Shown one piece after another: positions 48,599-57,275 of a stretch of DNA of 64,000 nucleotides. The position numbers and the translations under genes are program-made. A model generated the notes under the pieces. That model searched no databases. It worked only from the letters and a program-made list of their open reading frames with translations, and was not told the DNA's origin. The stretch covers positions 310,001 to 374,000 of the forward strand of contig NZ_FOXJ01000003.1 in the NCBI RefSeq assembly GCF_900115685.1, written 5' to 3'. Source of the stretch: Variovorax sp. 770b2 (GTDB lineage Bacteria > Pseudomonadota > Gammaproteobacteria > Burkholderiales > Burkholderiaceae_C). Numbering within the stretch: position 1 is the stretch's first letter; every line of letters begins with the position of its first letter.

Positions 48599-49477
48599 TC
48601 AGCGGCCCAGATAGACCTCGATCACGCGCTCGTCGGCCTGCACTTCGTCGAGCGTGCCCTGTGCCAGCACGGAGCCGTCGCACAGCACCGTGACGATCTC
48701 GGAGATCGTGCGGATGAAGCTCATGTCGTGTTCCACCACCATCAGCGAATGCTTGCCCTTGAGGGTGAGGAAGAGCTCGGCGGTGCGCGCCGTTTCTTCG
48801 TCGGTCATGCCGGCCACGGGCTCGTCGAGCAGCAGCAGCTTGGGGTCCTGCATGAGCAGCATGCCGATTTCCAGCCACTGCTTCTGGCCGTGGCTGAGGT
48901 TGCCGGCCAGGCGCGACACGCTCTCGGCCAGGTGGATGGTCTCCAGCACTTCGGCCAGCCGGTCGCTCTGCGCCGAGTCGAGCTTGAACAGCATCGACGC
49001 GCGCACGCCCTTGTTGGTCTTGAGCGCGAGCTCCAGGTTCTCGAACACGGTGAGGTGCTCGAACACCGTCGGCTTCTGGAACTTGCGGCCGATGCCCAGC
49101 TGGGCGATGTCGGCCTCGCGGTGGCGCAAGAGGTCGATGGTGCTGCCGAAGAAAACCGTGCCCGAATCGGGCCGCGTCTTGCCGGTGATGATGTCCATCA
49201 TCGTCGTCTTGCCTGCGCCGTTGGGGCCGATGATGCAGCGCAGCTCGCCCGGCGCGATGTCCAGGGAGAGCTTGTTGATGGCCTTGAAGCCGTCGAAGCT
49301 CACGCTCACGTCTTCCAGGTACAGGATGCGGCCGTGCGTGATGTCGACTTCGCCCGGCGTGGCGATGCGGCCGAAGCCGGCCTCGCGGCCGCCCGACTCG
49401 GTGCTGCCGCTCGCGTAGTGAATGCTGCCTGCTCTCGCTGCGCGCTCGGCGCCGGCTTCCATCAGGTCGGGCGTCAT
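48599..49477 (-). CDS. urtD: Urea ABC transporter ATPase UrtD
   Basis: 292 residues from ATG 49477. Walker A GPNGAGKTTMMD, signature LSHGQKQWLEIG (UrtD-type, with H in place of G), Walker B LLLLDEPVAGMTDEET. An N-terminal extension of ~45 residues is less conserved. ATG overlaps the urtC stop by 4 nt. Confidence 0.95.
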   Translation of the reverse strand: MTPDLMEAGAERAARAGSIHYASGSTESGGREAGFGRIATPGEVDITHGRILYLEDVSVSFDGFKAINKLSLDIAPGELRCIIGPNGAGKTTMMDIITGKTRPDSGTVFFGSTIDLLRHREADIAQLGIGRKFQKPTVFEHLTVFENLELALKTNKGVRASMLFKLDSAQSDRLAEVLETIHLAESVSRLAGNLSHGQKQWLEIGMLLMQDPKLLLLDEPVAGMTDEETARTAELFLTLKGKHSLMVVEHDMSFIRTISEIVTVLCDGSVLAQGTLDEVQADERVIEVYLGR

Positions 49478-50700
49478 GCGCGGGCTCCCTTCACGTCGGC
49501 GGCCAGCGGCGCATGCAGTGCCTCGGGCGCCATGCCCTGCCCTGCGGCCATGGCGCGCTGCGCTTCCTCGCGGCCTGCGCTCGGTGCGGCGGGTGCCGCC
49601 TTCTCGCGCGACAACCACTTCTTCACCAGACCCACGATGCCGTTCGGCAGGAACAGCGTGACAGCAATGAACAAGGCGCCCAGGAAGTACAGCCAGTACT
49701 CGGGATACGCCACCGTCAGCCAGCTCTTGGCGCCGTTGACGATGAAGGCGCCGATGATCGGCCCGATCAGCGTCGCGCGCCCACCGACCGCAGCCCAGAT
49801 CGCGATCTCGATGGAGTTGGCCGCGCTCATCTCGCCCGGGTTGATGATGCCGACCTGCGGCACATAGAGCGCGCCGGCCACGCCGCACATGACGGCCGAG
49901 ATGACCCAGATGGTGAGCTTGTAAGGCAGCGGGTTGTAGCCCGAGAACATCACGCGCGTTTCCGCATCGCGGATGGCCTGCAGCACCCGGCCGAACTTGC
50001 TGCCGATGAGCCACTTGGCGAAGAGGAAGAAGCCCAGCAGCGTGAGGCCCGTGAGCGCGAAGAGCGTCATGCGCATCTCTTGCGTGGCGATCGGGATGTT
50101 CAGGATGCGCTTGAAGTCGGTGAAGCCGTTGTTGCCGCCGAAGCCCGTCTCGTTGCGAAAGAACAGCAGCATCGCCGCGAAGGTCATGGCCTGCGTGATG
50201 ATCGAGAAATACACGCCCTTGATGCGCGAGCGGAAGGCGAAGAAGCCGAACACGAAGGCGATGACGCCCGGCACCGCGACGATCATGATCAGCGTGGCGA
50301 TGAAGCTGTCGCTGAAGGTCCAGTGCCAGGGCAGCGTCTTCCAGTCGAGGAACACCATGAAGTCCGGCAGGTCGCTCTTGTAGTTGCCGTCGCGGCCGAT
50401 CTGGCGCATGAGGTACATGCCCATCATGTAGCCGCCGAGTGCGAAGAACAGGCCGTGGCCCAGCGAGAGGATGCCGGTGTAGCCCCAGATCAGGTCCATC
50501 GCCAGCGCGCAGATGGCGTAGCACATGATCTTGCCGAGCAGCGCCACCGCGTAGTCGCTCATGTGCAGCGGGCTGTCGGCCGGCACCACGATGTTGAGCA
50601 CCGGTGCCACGGCGCACACCACGATCAGCGCGATGAAGAAGGCCGTCCAGCCCTTGCCGCTCAACAGCGGCCCTTTGGTTGGCAACGTGACCTTGCTCAT
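49474..50700 (-). CDS. urtC: Urea ABC transporter permease UrtC
   Basis: 408 residues from ATG 50700. LivM-like permease with ~9-10 transmembrane segments: AICALAMDLIWGYTGILSLG, ITQAMTFAAMLLFF, GFGGNNGFTDF, and the EAA-like loop VLQAIRDAETRVMFSG. The C-terminal tail is Ala-rich. Overlaps urtB and urtD by 4 nt each (ATGA). Confidence 0.95.
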   Translation of the reverse strand: MSKVTLPTKGPLLSGKGWTAFFIALIVVCAVAPVLNIVVPADSPLHMSDYAVALLGKIMCYAICALAMDLIWGYTGILSLGHGLFFALGGYMMGMYLMRQIGRDGNYKSDLPDFMVFLDWKTLPWHWTFSDSFIATLIMIVAVPGVIAFVFGFFAFRSRIKGVYFSIITQAMTFAAMLLFFRNETGFGGNNGFTDFKRILNIPIATQEMRMTLFALTGLTLLGFFLFAKWLIGSKFGRVLQAIRDAETRVMFSGYNPLPYKLTIWVISAVMCGVAGALYVPQVGIINPGEMSAANSIEIAIWAAVGGRATLIGPIIGAFIVNGAKSWLTVAYPEYWLYFLGALFIAVTLFLPNGIVGLVKKWLSREKAAPAAPSAGREEAQRAMAAGQGMAPEALHAPLAADVKGARA

Positions 50701-52289
50701 GCTTCCGCGCTCCGGCCCTTCATCGCGAAGATGCCTTGCGGGCGCTTCTGGATGAAGATGATGATGAAGACAAGCACCGCGATCTTCGCGAGCACCGCGC
50801 CCGCCCAGCCTTCGATGAACTTGTTGAGAATGCCCAGCCCCAACGCCGCATACACGGTGCCCGCGAGCTGGCCGACGCCGCCCATCACCACCACCATGAA
50901 GCTGTCCACGATGTAGCTCTGGCCGAGGTCCGGTCCGACGTTGCCGATCTGGCTCAGCGCGCAGCCCGCCAGACCCGCGATGCCCGAGCCGAGCGCGAAG
51001 GCGTAGGTGTCGATGCGCGCGGTGTTCACGCCCATGCATGAGGCGATCGGGCGGTTCTGCGTGACGCCCCGCACGAACAGGCCCAGGCGCGTCTTGCCGA
51101 TGAGCCAGCCCATCGCGAGCAATACGAGCACCGCAAAAATGATGATGCAGATGCGGTTCCACGGCAGCGTGACGTTGCTCAGCATCGTGAAGCCGCCGCT
51201 CATCCAGCCTGGGTTTTCCACCCCGACGTTCTGCGCACCGAAGAGCGTGCGCACCAGCTGCTGCAGCATCAGGCTGATGCCCCAGGTGGCCAGCAGCGTC
51301 TCCAGCGGCCGGCCGTAGAGGAAGCGGATGACGCCGCGCTCGAGCACCGCGCCCACCAGCGCAGATGCGAGGAACGACACGGGAATCGCGGCGACCAGGT
51401 ACCAGCCGAACGCCGCCTCGGGCATGTACTTCTGGAAGATGCCCTGCATCACGTAGGTGGCGTAGGCGCCGATCATCATCAGCTCGCCGTGCGCCATGTT
51501 GATGACGCCCATGAGGCCGTAGGTGATGGCCAGGCCGAGCGCCGCGAGCAGCAGCACCGAGCCCAGGCTGATGCCGCTGAACACGGCGTTGATGCGGTCG
51601 CCCCAGACCAGCGCGCCGTCGATGTTGGCGATGGAGGCGGCAATCGCCGTCTTCACGTCGGCCTCGGTCTCGTCGGCCAGGCGCTGGTTCAGCAGCAGCT
51701 TGGTGTCGGGGTTGCGGTTGTTGCCCAGCTCCTTGGCCGCGGCGAGGCGCTTGGCCTTGTCGGCGCTGGTGAGCATGCCGGCGGCGCGCACGAGTTCCAG
51801 CTGCGCCTTGATCTTGGGGTTGGTCTCGGCGGCCAGTGCCTTCTCGACCATGGGTATACGGGATTCGTCGGGGTCCTTGAACAGGGCCTGTGCGGCTTCC
51901 GCGCGCACCGCGTCGTCCTTGCTCGTGAGCTTGAGCGCGGCCTGCGCGGCATCGAGCGCGCCGCGCATGAGGTTGTTGTTGACGACGTCTTCGGCGGTGT
52001 CGGGCACTTTCGATTCGGTGCCGGTCACGGGGTCGTAGCCTTTTCCTTCAGGACCGTCCTTCATCACGAAGACCTTGTCTTCGGTGTATTTCACGGCGTC
52101 ATCGGACATGGCCTGGATGAACGCGGCGGTCTTGTCGTCGGCGGTGAGGACGGCCTTGTTGAGCGCGGCGATGCGGGCTTCGGACTCGCCGGAGGCGATG
52201 GCCCGGGCTTCGTCGGCGGTCAGCGCGTGGGCGGCCGTTGCCATGAACAGCATGGCGGCGAATGCGCAGTGAAGGGTTCGTCGAAGCAT
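50697..52289 (-). CDS. urtB: Urea ABC transporter permease UrtB
   Basis: 530 residues. Signal peptide (HCAFAAMLFMATAAHA), then a ~210-residue periplasmic helical domain (NKAVLTADDKTAAFIQAMSD, GKGYDPVTGTESKVPDTAED, repeated A-E-A motifs) that is characteristic of UrtB and absent from LivH. A LivH-type permease domain follows (LGLAITYGLMGVINMAHGEL). Works with UrtC. The stop overlaps the urtC start. Confidence 0.95.
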   Translation of the reverse strand: MLRRTLHCAFAAMLFMATAAHALTADEARAIASGESEARIAALNKAVLTADDKTAAFIQAMSDDAVKYTEDKVFVMKDGPEGKGYDPVTGTESKVPDTAEDVVNNNLMRGALDAAQAALKLTSKDDAVRAEAAQALFKDPDESRIPMVEKALAAETNPKIKAQLELVRAAGMLTSADKAKRLAAAKELGNNRNPDTKLLLNQRLADETEADVKTAIAASIANIDGALVWGDRINAVFSGISLGSVLLLAALGLAITYGLMGVINMAHGELMMIGAYATYVMQGIFQKYMPEAAFGWYLVAAIPVSFLASALVGAVLERGVIRFLYGRPLETLLATWGISLMLQQLVRTLFGAQNVGVENPGWMSGGFTMLSNVTLPWNRICIIIFAVLVLLAMGWLIGKTRLGLFVRGVTQNRPIASCMGVNTARIDTYAFALGSGIAGLAGCALSQIGNVGPDLGQSYIVDSFMVVVMGGVGQLAGTVYAALGLGILNKFIEGWAGAVLAKIAVLVFIIIFIQKRPQGIFAMKGRSAEA

Positions 52290-52305
52290 CTTGAAGTTCG
52301 TGTTG

Positions 52306-52420
52306 CCCCCTCTCCCCGCGGGGAAAGGGTTGGGGTGAGGGCTTGCGGCCTTCCAACGGACACGGCGGCCAGATCGACCGCCGTTGCCCTCACCCCTGCC
52401 CTCTCCCCAAGAGGAGAGGG
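52306..52420. repeat. C-rich intergenic inverted-repeat element between urtA and urtB
   Basis: Arms GGGTTGGGGTGAGGGC (52327-52342) and GCCCTCACCCCTGCCC (52386-52401) are near-perfect reverse complements, with further hairpins outside (CCCTCTCCCC-GC-GGGGAAAGGG and CCCTCTCC ... GGAGAGGG). Same family as 31946-32061, including the terminal GAGCAAGA just beyond. In the middle of an operon it may reduce urtB-E expression relative to urtA. Confidence 0.65.
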
Positions 52421-52447
52421 AGCAAGAGCCAGGGACTTGTCGACGAG

Positions 52448-53716
52448 TTACATCGACTTGCCAGCCGGGTAATCAGGCTTCTTGTCGTTGCCTTCGATGT
52501 ACGGGCTCCAGGGCTTGGCCTTCACGGGACCCGGCGTCTTCCACACCACGTTGAACTGGCCATCGGCCTTGATCTCGCCGATGAACACGCTCTTGTGCAG
52601 GTGATGGTTCTTCTCGTCCATCTTCGAGACGATGCCGGACGGCGCCGTGAAGGTCTGGCCGGCCATCGCAGCGATCACCTTGTCGGTGTCGGTGCTCTTG
52701 GCCTTCTCGACCGCCTGCTTCCACATGTGGATGCCGATCCAGGTGGCTTCCATCGGGTCGTTGGTGAGCGGCTTGTCCTTGTGGCCAGCGATGTTCTTGG
52801 CCTTGGCGTAGTCGCTCCACTGCTTGATGAACGCCGTGTTGGTCGGGTTCTTGATCGACATGAAGTAGTTCCATGCCGCGAGGTGGCCCACCAGCGGCTT
52901 GGTGTCCACGCCGCGCAGTTCTTCCTCGCCCACCGAGAAAGCGACGACCGGCACGTCCTTGGCCTTCAGGCCCGCGTTGCCCAGTTCCTTGTAGAAGGGC
53001 ACGTTGGAGTCGCCGTTGATGGTGGAGACCACCGCCGTCTTGCCGCCGGCCGAGAACTTCTTGATGTCGGCCACGATGGTCTGGTAGTCGCTGTGGCCGA
53101 ACGGCGTGTACTTCTCGTCGATGTCGGTGTCCTTCACGCCCTTGCTCTTCAGGTAGGCGCGCAGGATCTTGTTGGTGGTGCGGGGGTACACGTAGTCGGT
53201 GCCCAGCAGCACCCAGCGCTTGGCGCCGCCGCCTTCCTTGCTCATCAGGTAGTCGACGGCCGGAATGGCTTGCTGGTTGGGTGCGGCGCCCGTGTAGAAC
53301 ACGTTCTTGGAGAGCTCTTCGCCCTCGTACTGCACGGGGTAGAACAGGAGGCCGTTCATTTCCTCGACCACCGGCAGCACGGACTTGCGCGACACCGAGG
53401 TCCAGCAGCCGAAGATCACCGAGACCTTGTCTTGCCCGAGCAGTTGCTTGGTCTTTTCAGCGAACAGCGGCCAGTTGGAGGCCGGGTCGACGATCACGGG
53501 CTCGAGCTGCTTGCCCAGCACGCCGCCCTTCTTGTTGATGTCTTCGATGGCCATCAGCACCGTGTCTTTCAACACGGTTTCCGAGATGGCCATCGTGCCC
53601 GACAGCGAGTGCAGCACGCCGACCTTGATGGTGTCGGCGGCGAATGCGGGCGCAGCGGAAATGCTGGCCAGCAGGGCGGCGGCGGCGAGCGCCTTGAGTG
53701 TGAAACGACGTTGCAT
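52448..53716 (-). CDS. urtA: Urea ABC transporter substrate-binding protein UrtA
   Basis: 422 residues from ATG 53716 (GGAG upstream). Signal peptide TLKALAAAALLASISAAPAF. UrtA signatures: IKVGVLHSLSGTMAISE, VIVDPASNWPLFAEKTKQLL, SVIFGCWTSVSRKSVLPVVE, LLFYPVQYEGEE, SFNVFYTGAAPNQQ-type segment and DYVYPRTTN. High-affinity periplasmic urea receptor. First gene of urtABCDE. Urease genes are not in the window. Confidence 0.96.
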   Translation of the reverse strand: MQRRFTLKALAAAALLASISAAPAFAADTIKVGVLHSLSGTMAISETVLKDTVLMAIEDINKKGGVLGKQLEPVIVDPASNWPLFAEKTKQLLGQDKVSVIFGCWTSVSRKSVLPVVEEMNGLLFYPVQYEGEELSKNVFYTGAAPNQQAIPAVDYLMSKEGGGAKRWVLLGTDYVYPRTTNKILRAYLKSKGVKDTDIDEKYTPFGHSDYQTIVADIKKFSAGGKTAVVSTINGDSNVPFYKELGNAGLKAKDVPVVAFSVGEEELRGVDTKPLVGHLAAWNYFMSIKNPTNTAFIKQWSDYAKAKNIAGHKDKPLTNDPMEATWIGIHMWKQAVEKAKSTDTDKVIAAMAGQTFTAPSGIVSKMDEKNHHLHKSVFIGEIKADGQFNVVWKTPGPVKAKPWSPYIEGNDKKPDYPAGKSM

Positions 53717-53807
53717 GTGGACTCCTGCTCCGGGGTTGGTTGAACCTTGTCGACAGCGCGTGGCTGGCGATGGAGAGGAGTCTGCGGAACGCACCAAGAA
53801 GGGGAAA

Positions 53808-53823
53808 TACGCCGGGTGGCGTA
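53808..53823. promoter_or_regulatory. TACGCC-GGGT-GGCGTA hairpin upstream of urtA
   Basis: Perfect 6-bp stem with a 4-nt loop, 92-107 bp before the urtA start and 12 bp from the stop of the convergent-side pyrophosphohydrolase gene. Could be a nitrogen-related operator or a short terminator of an upstream transcript; no sigma-54 -24/-12 box was found next to it. Confidence 0.4.
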
Positions 53824-53834
53824 CACGGAGGTAC

Positions 53835-54164
53835 TCAGGCGGGCGGATCGACGGGGACCGGATACTTTTGCGCGTTGACCACCATCTTCCGCCGGGCCGC
53901 ATCGACCAGGTCGATGTGGAGCTTGTCTGCAAGTTGCAGCAGATAGAGGAACACATCCGCCATCTCGGCGCCGACCTCGTCGCGCTTCTCGGGATCGAGC
54001 GATCGGCTCTGCGCTTCGGTGAGCCACTGGAAATGTTCGAGCAGTTCAGCGGCTTCCACCGAGAGCGCCGATGCGAGGTTCTTCGGCGAGTGGAAGGGCT
54101 CCCAGTCTCTCGCTTCGGCGAAGTCGCGGAGGTCTTGAGTCAGCCGTTGCAGATCGGTTGCCAT
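53835..54164 (-). CDS. MazG-like nucleotide pyrophosphohydrolase
   Basis: 109 residues. All-alpha MazG/dCTPase fold: LASALSVEAAELLEHFQW (E-x-x-E metal site) and EVGAEMADVFLYLLQLADKL (E-x-x-D). Closest in pattern to the DCTPP1/RS21-C6 group. Hydrolyses non-canonical dNTPs to dNMP and pyrophosphate in characterised members. Upstream of urtA on the same strand, 118 bp apart. Confidence 0.87.
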   Translation of the reverse strand: MATDLQRLTQDLRDFAEARDWEPFHSPKNLASALSVEAAELLEHFQWLTEAQSRSLDPEKRDEVGAEMADVFLYLLQLADKLHIDLVDAARRKMVVNAQKYPVPVDPPA

Positions 54165-54273
54165 GCGTGTCGTTCCTGTTGTGCGGGAACGAGTGTGGCA
54201 CGCGTCGAAAAGCCCAAATCGGGCATGAGCCCACCCAATTTGGGCAAGGTCCGCAACGGATTGCTGTTCGCCT

Positions 54274-55743
54274 CTATGCGCCGACCTTGCCAGCGCCTCG
54301 CCGATGCAGCACAGCCACCACCAACGCCGACACCATCAGGTACACCAACGCCACACCGAACGCGCCCGCATAGCCCGCCGCATCCGGCGCATGGCCCAGC
54401 CGCCCATAGAAGAGGATGCCGATCAGCGCCACGCCCAGCGCATTGCTCGCCTGCTGCACCATCGACAGCACGCCCGACGCCACACCCGCATGCTGCGGCG
54501 GCAGCCCGGCCAGCACGGTGGACACCAGCGGCGCCATCACCATGCCCAGCCCCGCGCCCTGCACCAGCAGCAACGGCACCATCCATGCGACCACATGCGA
54601 GTGCCCGCTCCATCCCGCGACGTTGGCGAACTGCAGCGCATGCCCCGCCGCCAGCACGAGCGCGCCGAGTGCGATCGGTGGCTTGCCGCCGAAGCGGCGT
54701 GCCAGGCGTGCGCCGGCCATCGACGTCGCGAAGAAGCCGACCGCCAATGACGTGAAGACGACGCCCGAGGTCAGAGGGTCCAGCGCGAGACCTTGTTGCA
54801 GGTAGAGCGCCAGCACGAAATACAGCGAGGCGTTGCCAACGTAGAAGGCCAGCGTGGTGAGAAGCCCCATGACGAAGCGGCGGTTCGCGAGCAACGCGGG
54901 CGCCACCAGCGGCGCGCCGCCCGACGCGGCAAGGCGGCGCTGCTGGAATCCGAAGGCGGCAAGCAGCGGCAATGCGGCCGCCAGGCACAGCCAGCTCCAC
55001 AGCGGCCAGCCCTGCTCGCGCCCTTCGACCAGCGGCAGCACCACCGCCACCGAGCCGGCCGCCACGAGCAGCATGCCGATCAGGTCGAGCCTGCTCGTGC
55101 TGCTGTTCGCCAGCGGCGGAATGACGCGCCGCGCCAGCGCCAAGGCCAGGAGGCCGATGGGCACGTTGATGAGAAAGCAGCTGCGCCAGCCGAGCCCGGC
55201 CAGGTCGGCATGGATCAGCAATCCGCCTGCCAGTTGGCCCAACGTCGCGCCGAGCCCCAGCGTGAGCCCGTAGGCCGCGAAGGCGCGCGCACGGTCTTCG
55301 CCGGTGTAGGCCAGGCCGATCATCGCCAGCACCTGCGGCTGCAGCAACGCACCGGCCAGGCCCTGCAGCACGCGGGCCGCCACCAGCAACTCGGTATTCG
55401 GCGCGAAGCCGCAGGCGGCCGAAGCCAGCGTGAACAGCAGCAGGCCGAGCATGAACATGCGGCGGCGACCGAACAAGTCGCCCAACCGGCCGCCGGTGAT
55501 CAGGCCCGCGGCGGTGGCCAGGCCGTAACCCGCCACCACCAGCTGCAGGGTGGCGGTGCTCGCGAGCAGCTCGCGCTGCATCGAGGGCAGCGCGACGTTG
55601 ACGATGAAGAAGTCCAGCACCACCAGGAAGGTGCCGCTGAGCATGACCCACAGGGCGAGCGGCCCGGGCTTTGCCGCGCTCGCGCCGTGGCTGGGCGTGG
55701 ATGAAAGCGGCGCTGCAGGAGCAGCGATGTTCGATGACGTCAT
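54274..55743 (-). CDS. MFS drug-resistance transporter, EmrB/QacA (14-TM) family
   Basis: 489 residues. The 14-helix family signature is in TM1, LSGTFLVVLDFFIVNVALPS, followed by the TM2-3 loop GGRLGDLFGRRRMF and the motif C region in TM5 (GLTLGLGATLGQLAGGLLIH). Proton-coupled export of drugs or organic compounds. Starts 64 nt after the SnoaL-like gene and may be co-transcribed with it, under the divergent AraC regulator. Confidence 0.9.
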   Translation of the reverse strand: MTSSNIAAPAAPLSSTPSHGASAAKPGPLALWVMLSGTFLVVLDFFIVNVALPSMQRELLASTATLQLVVAGYGLATAAGLITGGRLGDLFGRRRMFMLGLLLFTLASAACGFAPNTELLVAARVLQGLAGALLQPQVLAMIGLAYTGEDRARAFAAYGLTLGLGATLGQLAGGLLIHADLAGLGWRSCFLINVPIGLLALALARRVIPPLANSSTSRLDLIGMLLVAAGSVAVVLPLVEGREQGWPLWSWLCLAAALPLLAAFGFQQRRLAASGGAPLVAPALLANRRFVMGLLTTLAFYVGNASLYFVLALYLQQGLALDPLTSGVVFTSLAVGFFATSMAGARLARRFGGKPPIALGALVLAAGHALQFANVAGWSGHSHVVAWMVPLLLVQGAGLGMVMAPLVSTVLAGLPPQHAGVASGVLSMVQQASNALGVALIGILFYGRLGHAPDAAGYAGAFGVALVYLMVSALVVAVLHRRGAGKVGA

Positions 55744-55807
55744 GATGAGTTCGAGTGTTCGGTGAAGGCGGCGCTGCGGCAATGACCTCGGAGGTCATCG
55801 CCGGGCT

Positions 55808-56221
55808 TCAGGCCGAAGGCGTCGGCAGGATGAACTGGTAGTCGACGGCGACGCGGCCGTCCCCGGCCAGCAGCAGGAACTCCAGCCCGAGCGCGGCCAC
55901 CGGACCACCGGCGGCAGGCACCATCTCCCAATGGAACATCACGGCGTTCTGAAGCAGTTGGGCGTCGCCCGTCGCACGGAAACGGAAACCGCCATGGCGC
56001 ACGTTTTTCTCGTGCGAGCCGATGACGCGCTGCTCGAGCGCTTCGTAGCCCTTGACCTGCAGCGTGCGCACGAAGTGCTCGCCCTCGGGCACCCACAGCG
56101 TGGCGATGGCCGCGCGGCGGGCGCCGGCATCGGTCTCGTTCCAGAGGGCGACGTAGCGGTCGGCGAGTTCGGAGAGGTCGGCGACATCGGCGATCTCGGC
56201 GGAATGGGTCTTGGCATTCAT
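55808..56221 (-). CDS. SnoaL-like (NTF2-fold) protein
   Basis: 137 residues from ATG 56221. The cone-shaped NTF2-fold pattern is clear: an N-terminal helix pair (SELADRYVALWNETDAGARR), then beta strands with GGFRFRATGDAQLLQN, MFHWEMVPAAGG and VAVDYQFI. SnoaL-like proteins are cyclases, isomerases or binding proteins. Shares a 118-bp divergent promoter region with the AraC gene. Confidence 0.8.
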   Translation of the reverse strand: MNAKTHSAEIADVADLSELADRYVALWNETDAGARRAAIATLWVPEGEHFVRTLQVKGYEALEQRVIGSHEKNVRHGGFRFRATGDAQLLQNAVMFHWEMVPAAGGPVAALGLEFLLLAGDGRVAVDYQFILPTPSA

Positions 56222-56339
56222 GGTGTCTGCTCCTGTGGCGGCGGATGAGTGAGACCGCAGTTTCTGCCCCGGCCGGTGGACAGTGAATGCCTGCAAAGCC
56301 GACAATCTTGTCCATTCGTCCACTGCCACAGGAGCCTTC

Positions 56340-57266
56340 ATGGACCCGCTCGACGACGTCTTCGCCGCCATGCGCGTGCGCAGCGCCTTGTATGCCCGGC
56401 TCGAAGCCGGCGCCCCCTGGGGCGTGAGCCTGGCCGGCGGCGAGAGCGCGCGGTTCGGCCTCGTGGTGCGCGGCGGCTGCCTGCTGGAGGTCGAAGGCGT
56501 GGACCAGCCCGTCGCGCTGGCCGCGGGCGACTGCTATGTGCTGGCGCATGGCACGCCTTATGTGCTGCGCGATCACCCGAACACGCCCGCGGTGAGCTGC
56601 GCCTCGGTCATTCGCGACCGCATCGGCGGCCTTGTAGAGCTCGGTGGAACGGGCACTGCGTGCTCGGTGATCTGCGGCTGGTTCCACTTCGACCAGCGCG
56701 CCGCGCGCCCGCTGCTGGACCTGCTGCCGGTGCTGCTGCACGTGAAGATGGAACAAGCCCGCGCATTGGCGCTTCAGGGCACCCTGCAACTGCTCGCAAT
56801 GGAAACCGGCGAGCCCGGCCTGGGCTCCGGCCTGCTGGTGAGCCGGCTGGCGGACATCGTGTTCGTCCAGGCGGTGCGCGCCCACGTCGCGGCCGTCGGC
56901 GATTCGCAGACGGGCTGGCTGGCCGCGCTGGCCGACGTGCGCATCGGCCCCGCCCTGCGCGCAATGCACAAGGACATGGCGCGCGACTGGACGGTGGAAG
57001 CACTGGCGTCTGCCGCGAGCCTGTCGCGCTCGGCCTTCGCGCAGCGCTTTCGCGAACGCGTAGGCCAGGCGCCGCTGGAGTACCTCACGCAGTGGCGCAT
57101 GTTCAAGGCCGGCAACATGCTGGGCCAGGGCAATGCAGCGATGGGCACCATCGCCGGCGCGGTGGGCTACGAATCGGAAGCCGCGTTCAGCAAGGCCTTC
57201 AAGCGCGAGAAGGGCATGGCGCCCGGTGCGTGGCGCGCGGCGGCGCGCGAAAGCGTCACGGCCTGA
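56340..57266 (+). CDS. AraC-family regulator with cupin (Cupin_6-like) N-terminus
   Basis: 308 residues from ATG 56340 (AGGAG 5 nt upstream). Cupin half: RFGLVVRGGCLLEVEGVDQP, LAAGDCYVLAHGTPYVL. AraC half: WTVEALASAASLSRSAFAQR and MGTIAGAVGYESEAAFSKAF. The divergent region holds GTGGAC (56276-56281) and GTCCAC (56318-56323), a possible binding pair. Likely controls the SnoaL-like/MFS unit. Same architecture as 3341-4246. Confidence 0.9.
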   Translation: MDPLDDVFAAMRVRSALYARLEAGAPWGVSLAGGESARFGLVVRGGCLLEVEGVDQPVALAAGDCYVLAHGTPYVLRDHPNTPAVSCASVIRDRIGGLVELGGTGTACSVICGWFHFDQRAARPLLDLLPVLLHVKMEQARALALQGTLQLLAMETGEPGLGSGLLVSRLADIVFVQAVRAHVAAVGDSQTGWLAALADVRIGPALRAMHKDMARDWTVEALASAASLSRSAFAQRFRERVGQAPLEYLTQWRMFKAGNMLGQGNAAMGTIAGAVGYESEAAFSKAFKREKGMAPGAWRAAARESVTA

Positions 57267-57275
57267 GAGGTTTGT

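Noticed and set aside
47893..53716. Assignment of the ABC cluster as a branched-chain amino acid (liv) importer.
   Set aside because: The long periplasmic N-domain of the LivH-like permease, the UrtD-type LSHGQ signature and the UrtA-specific motifs identify it as urtABCDE.
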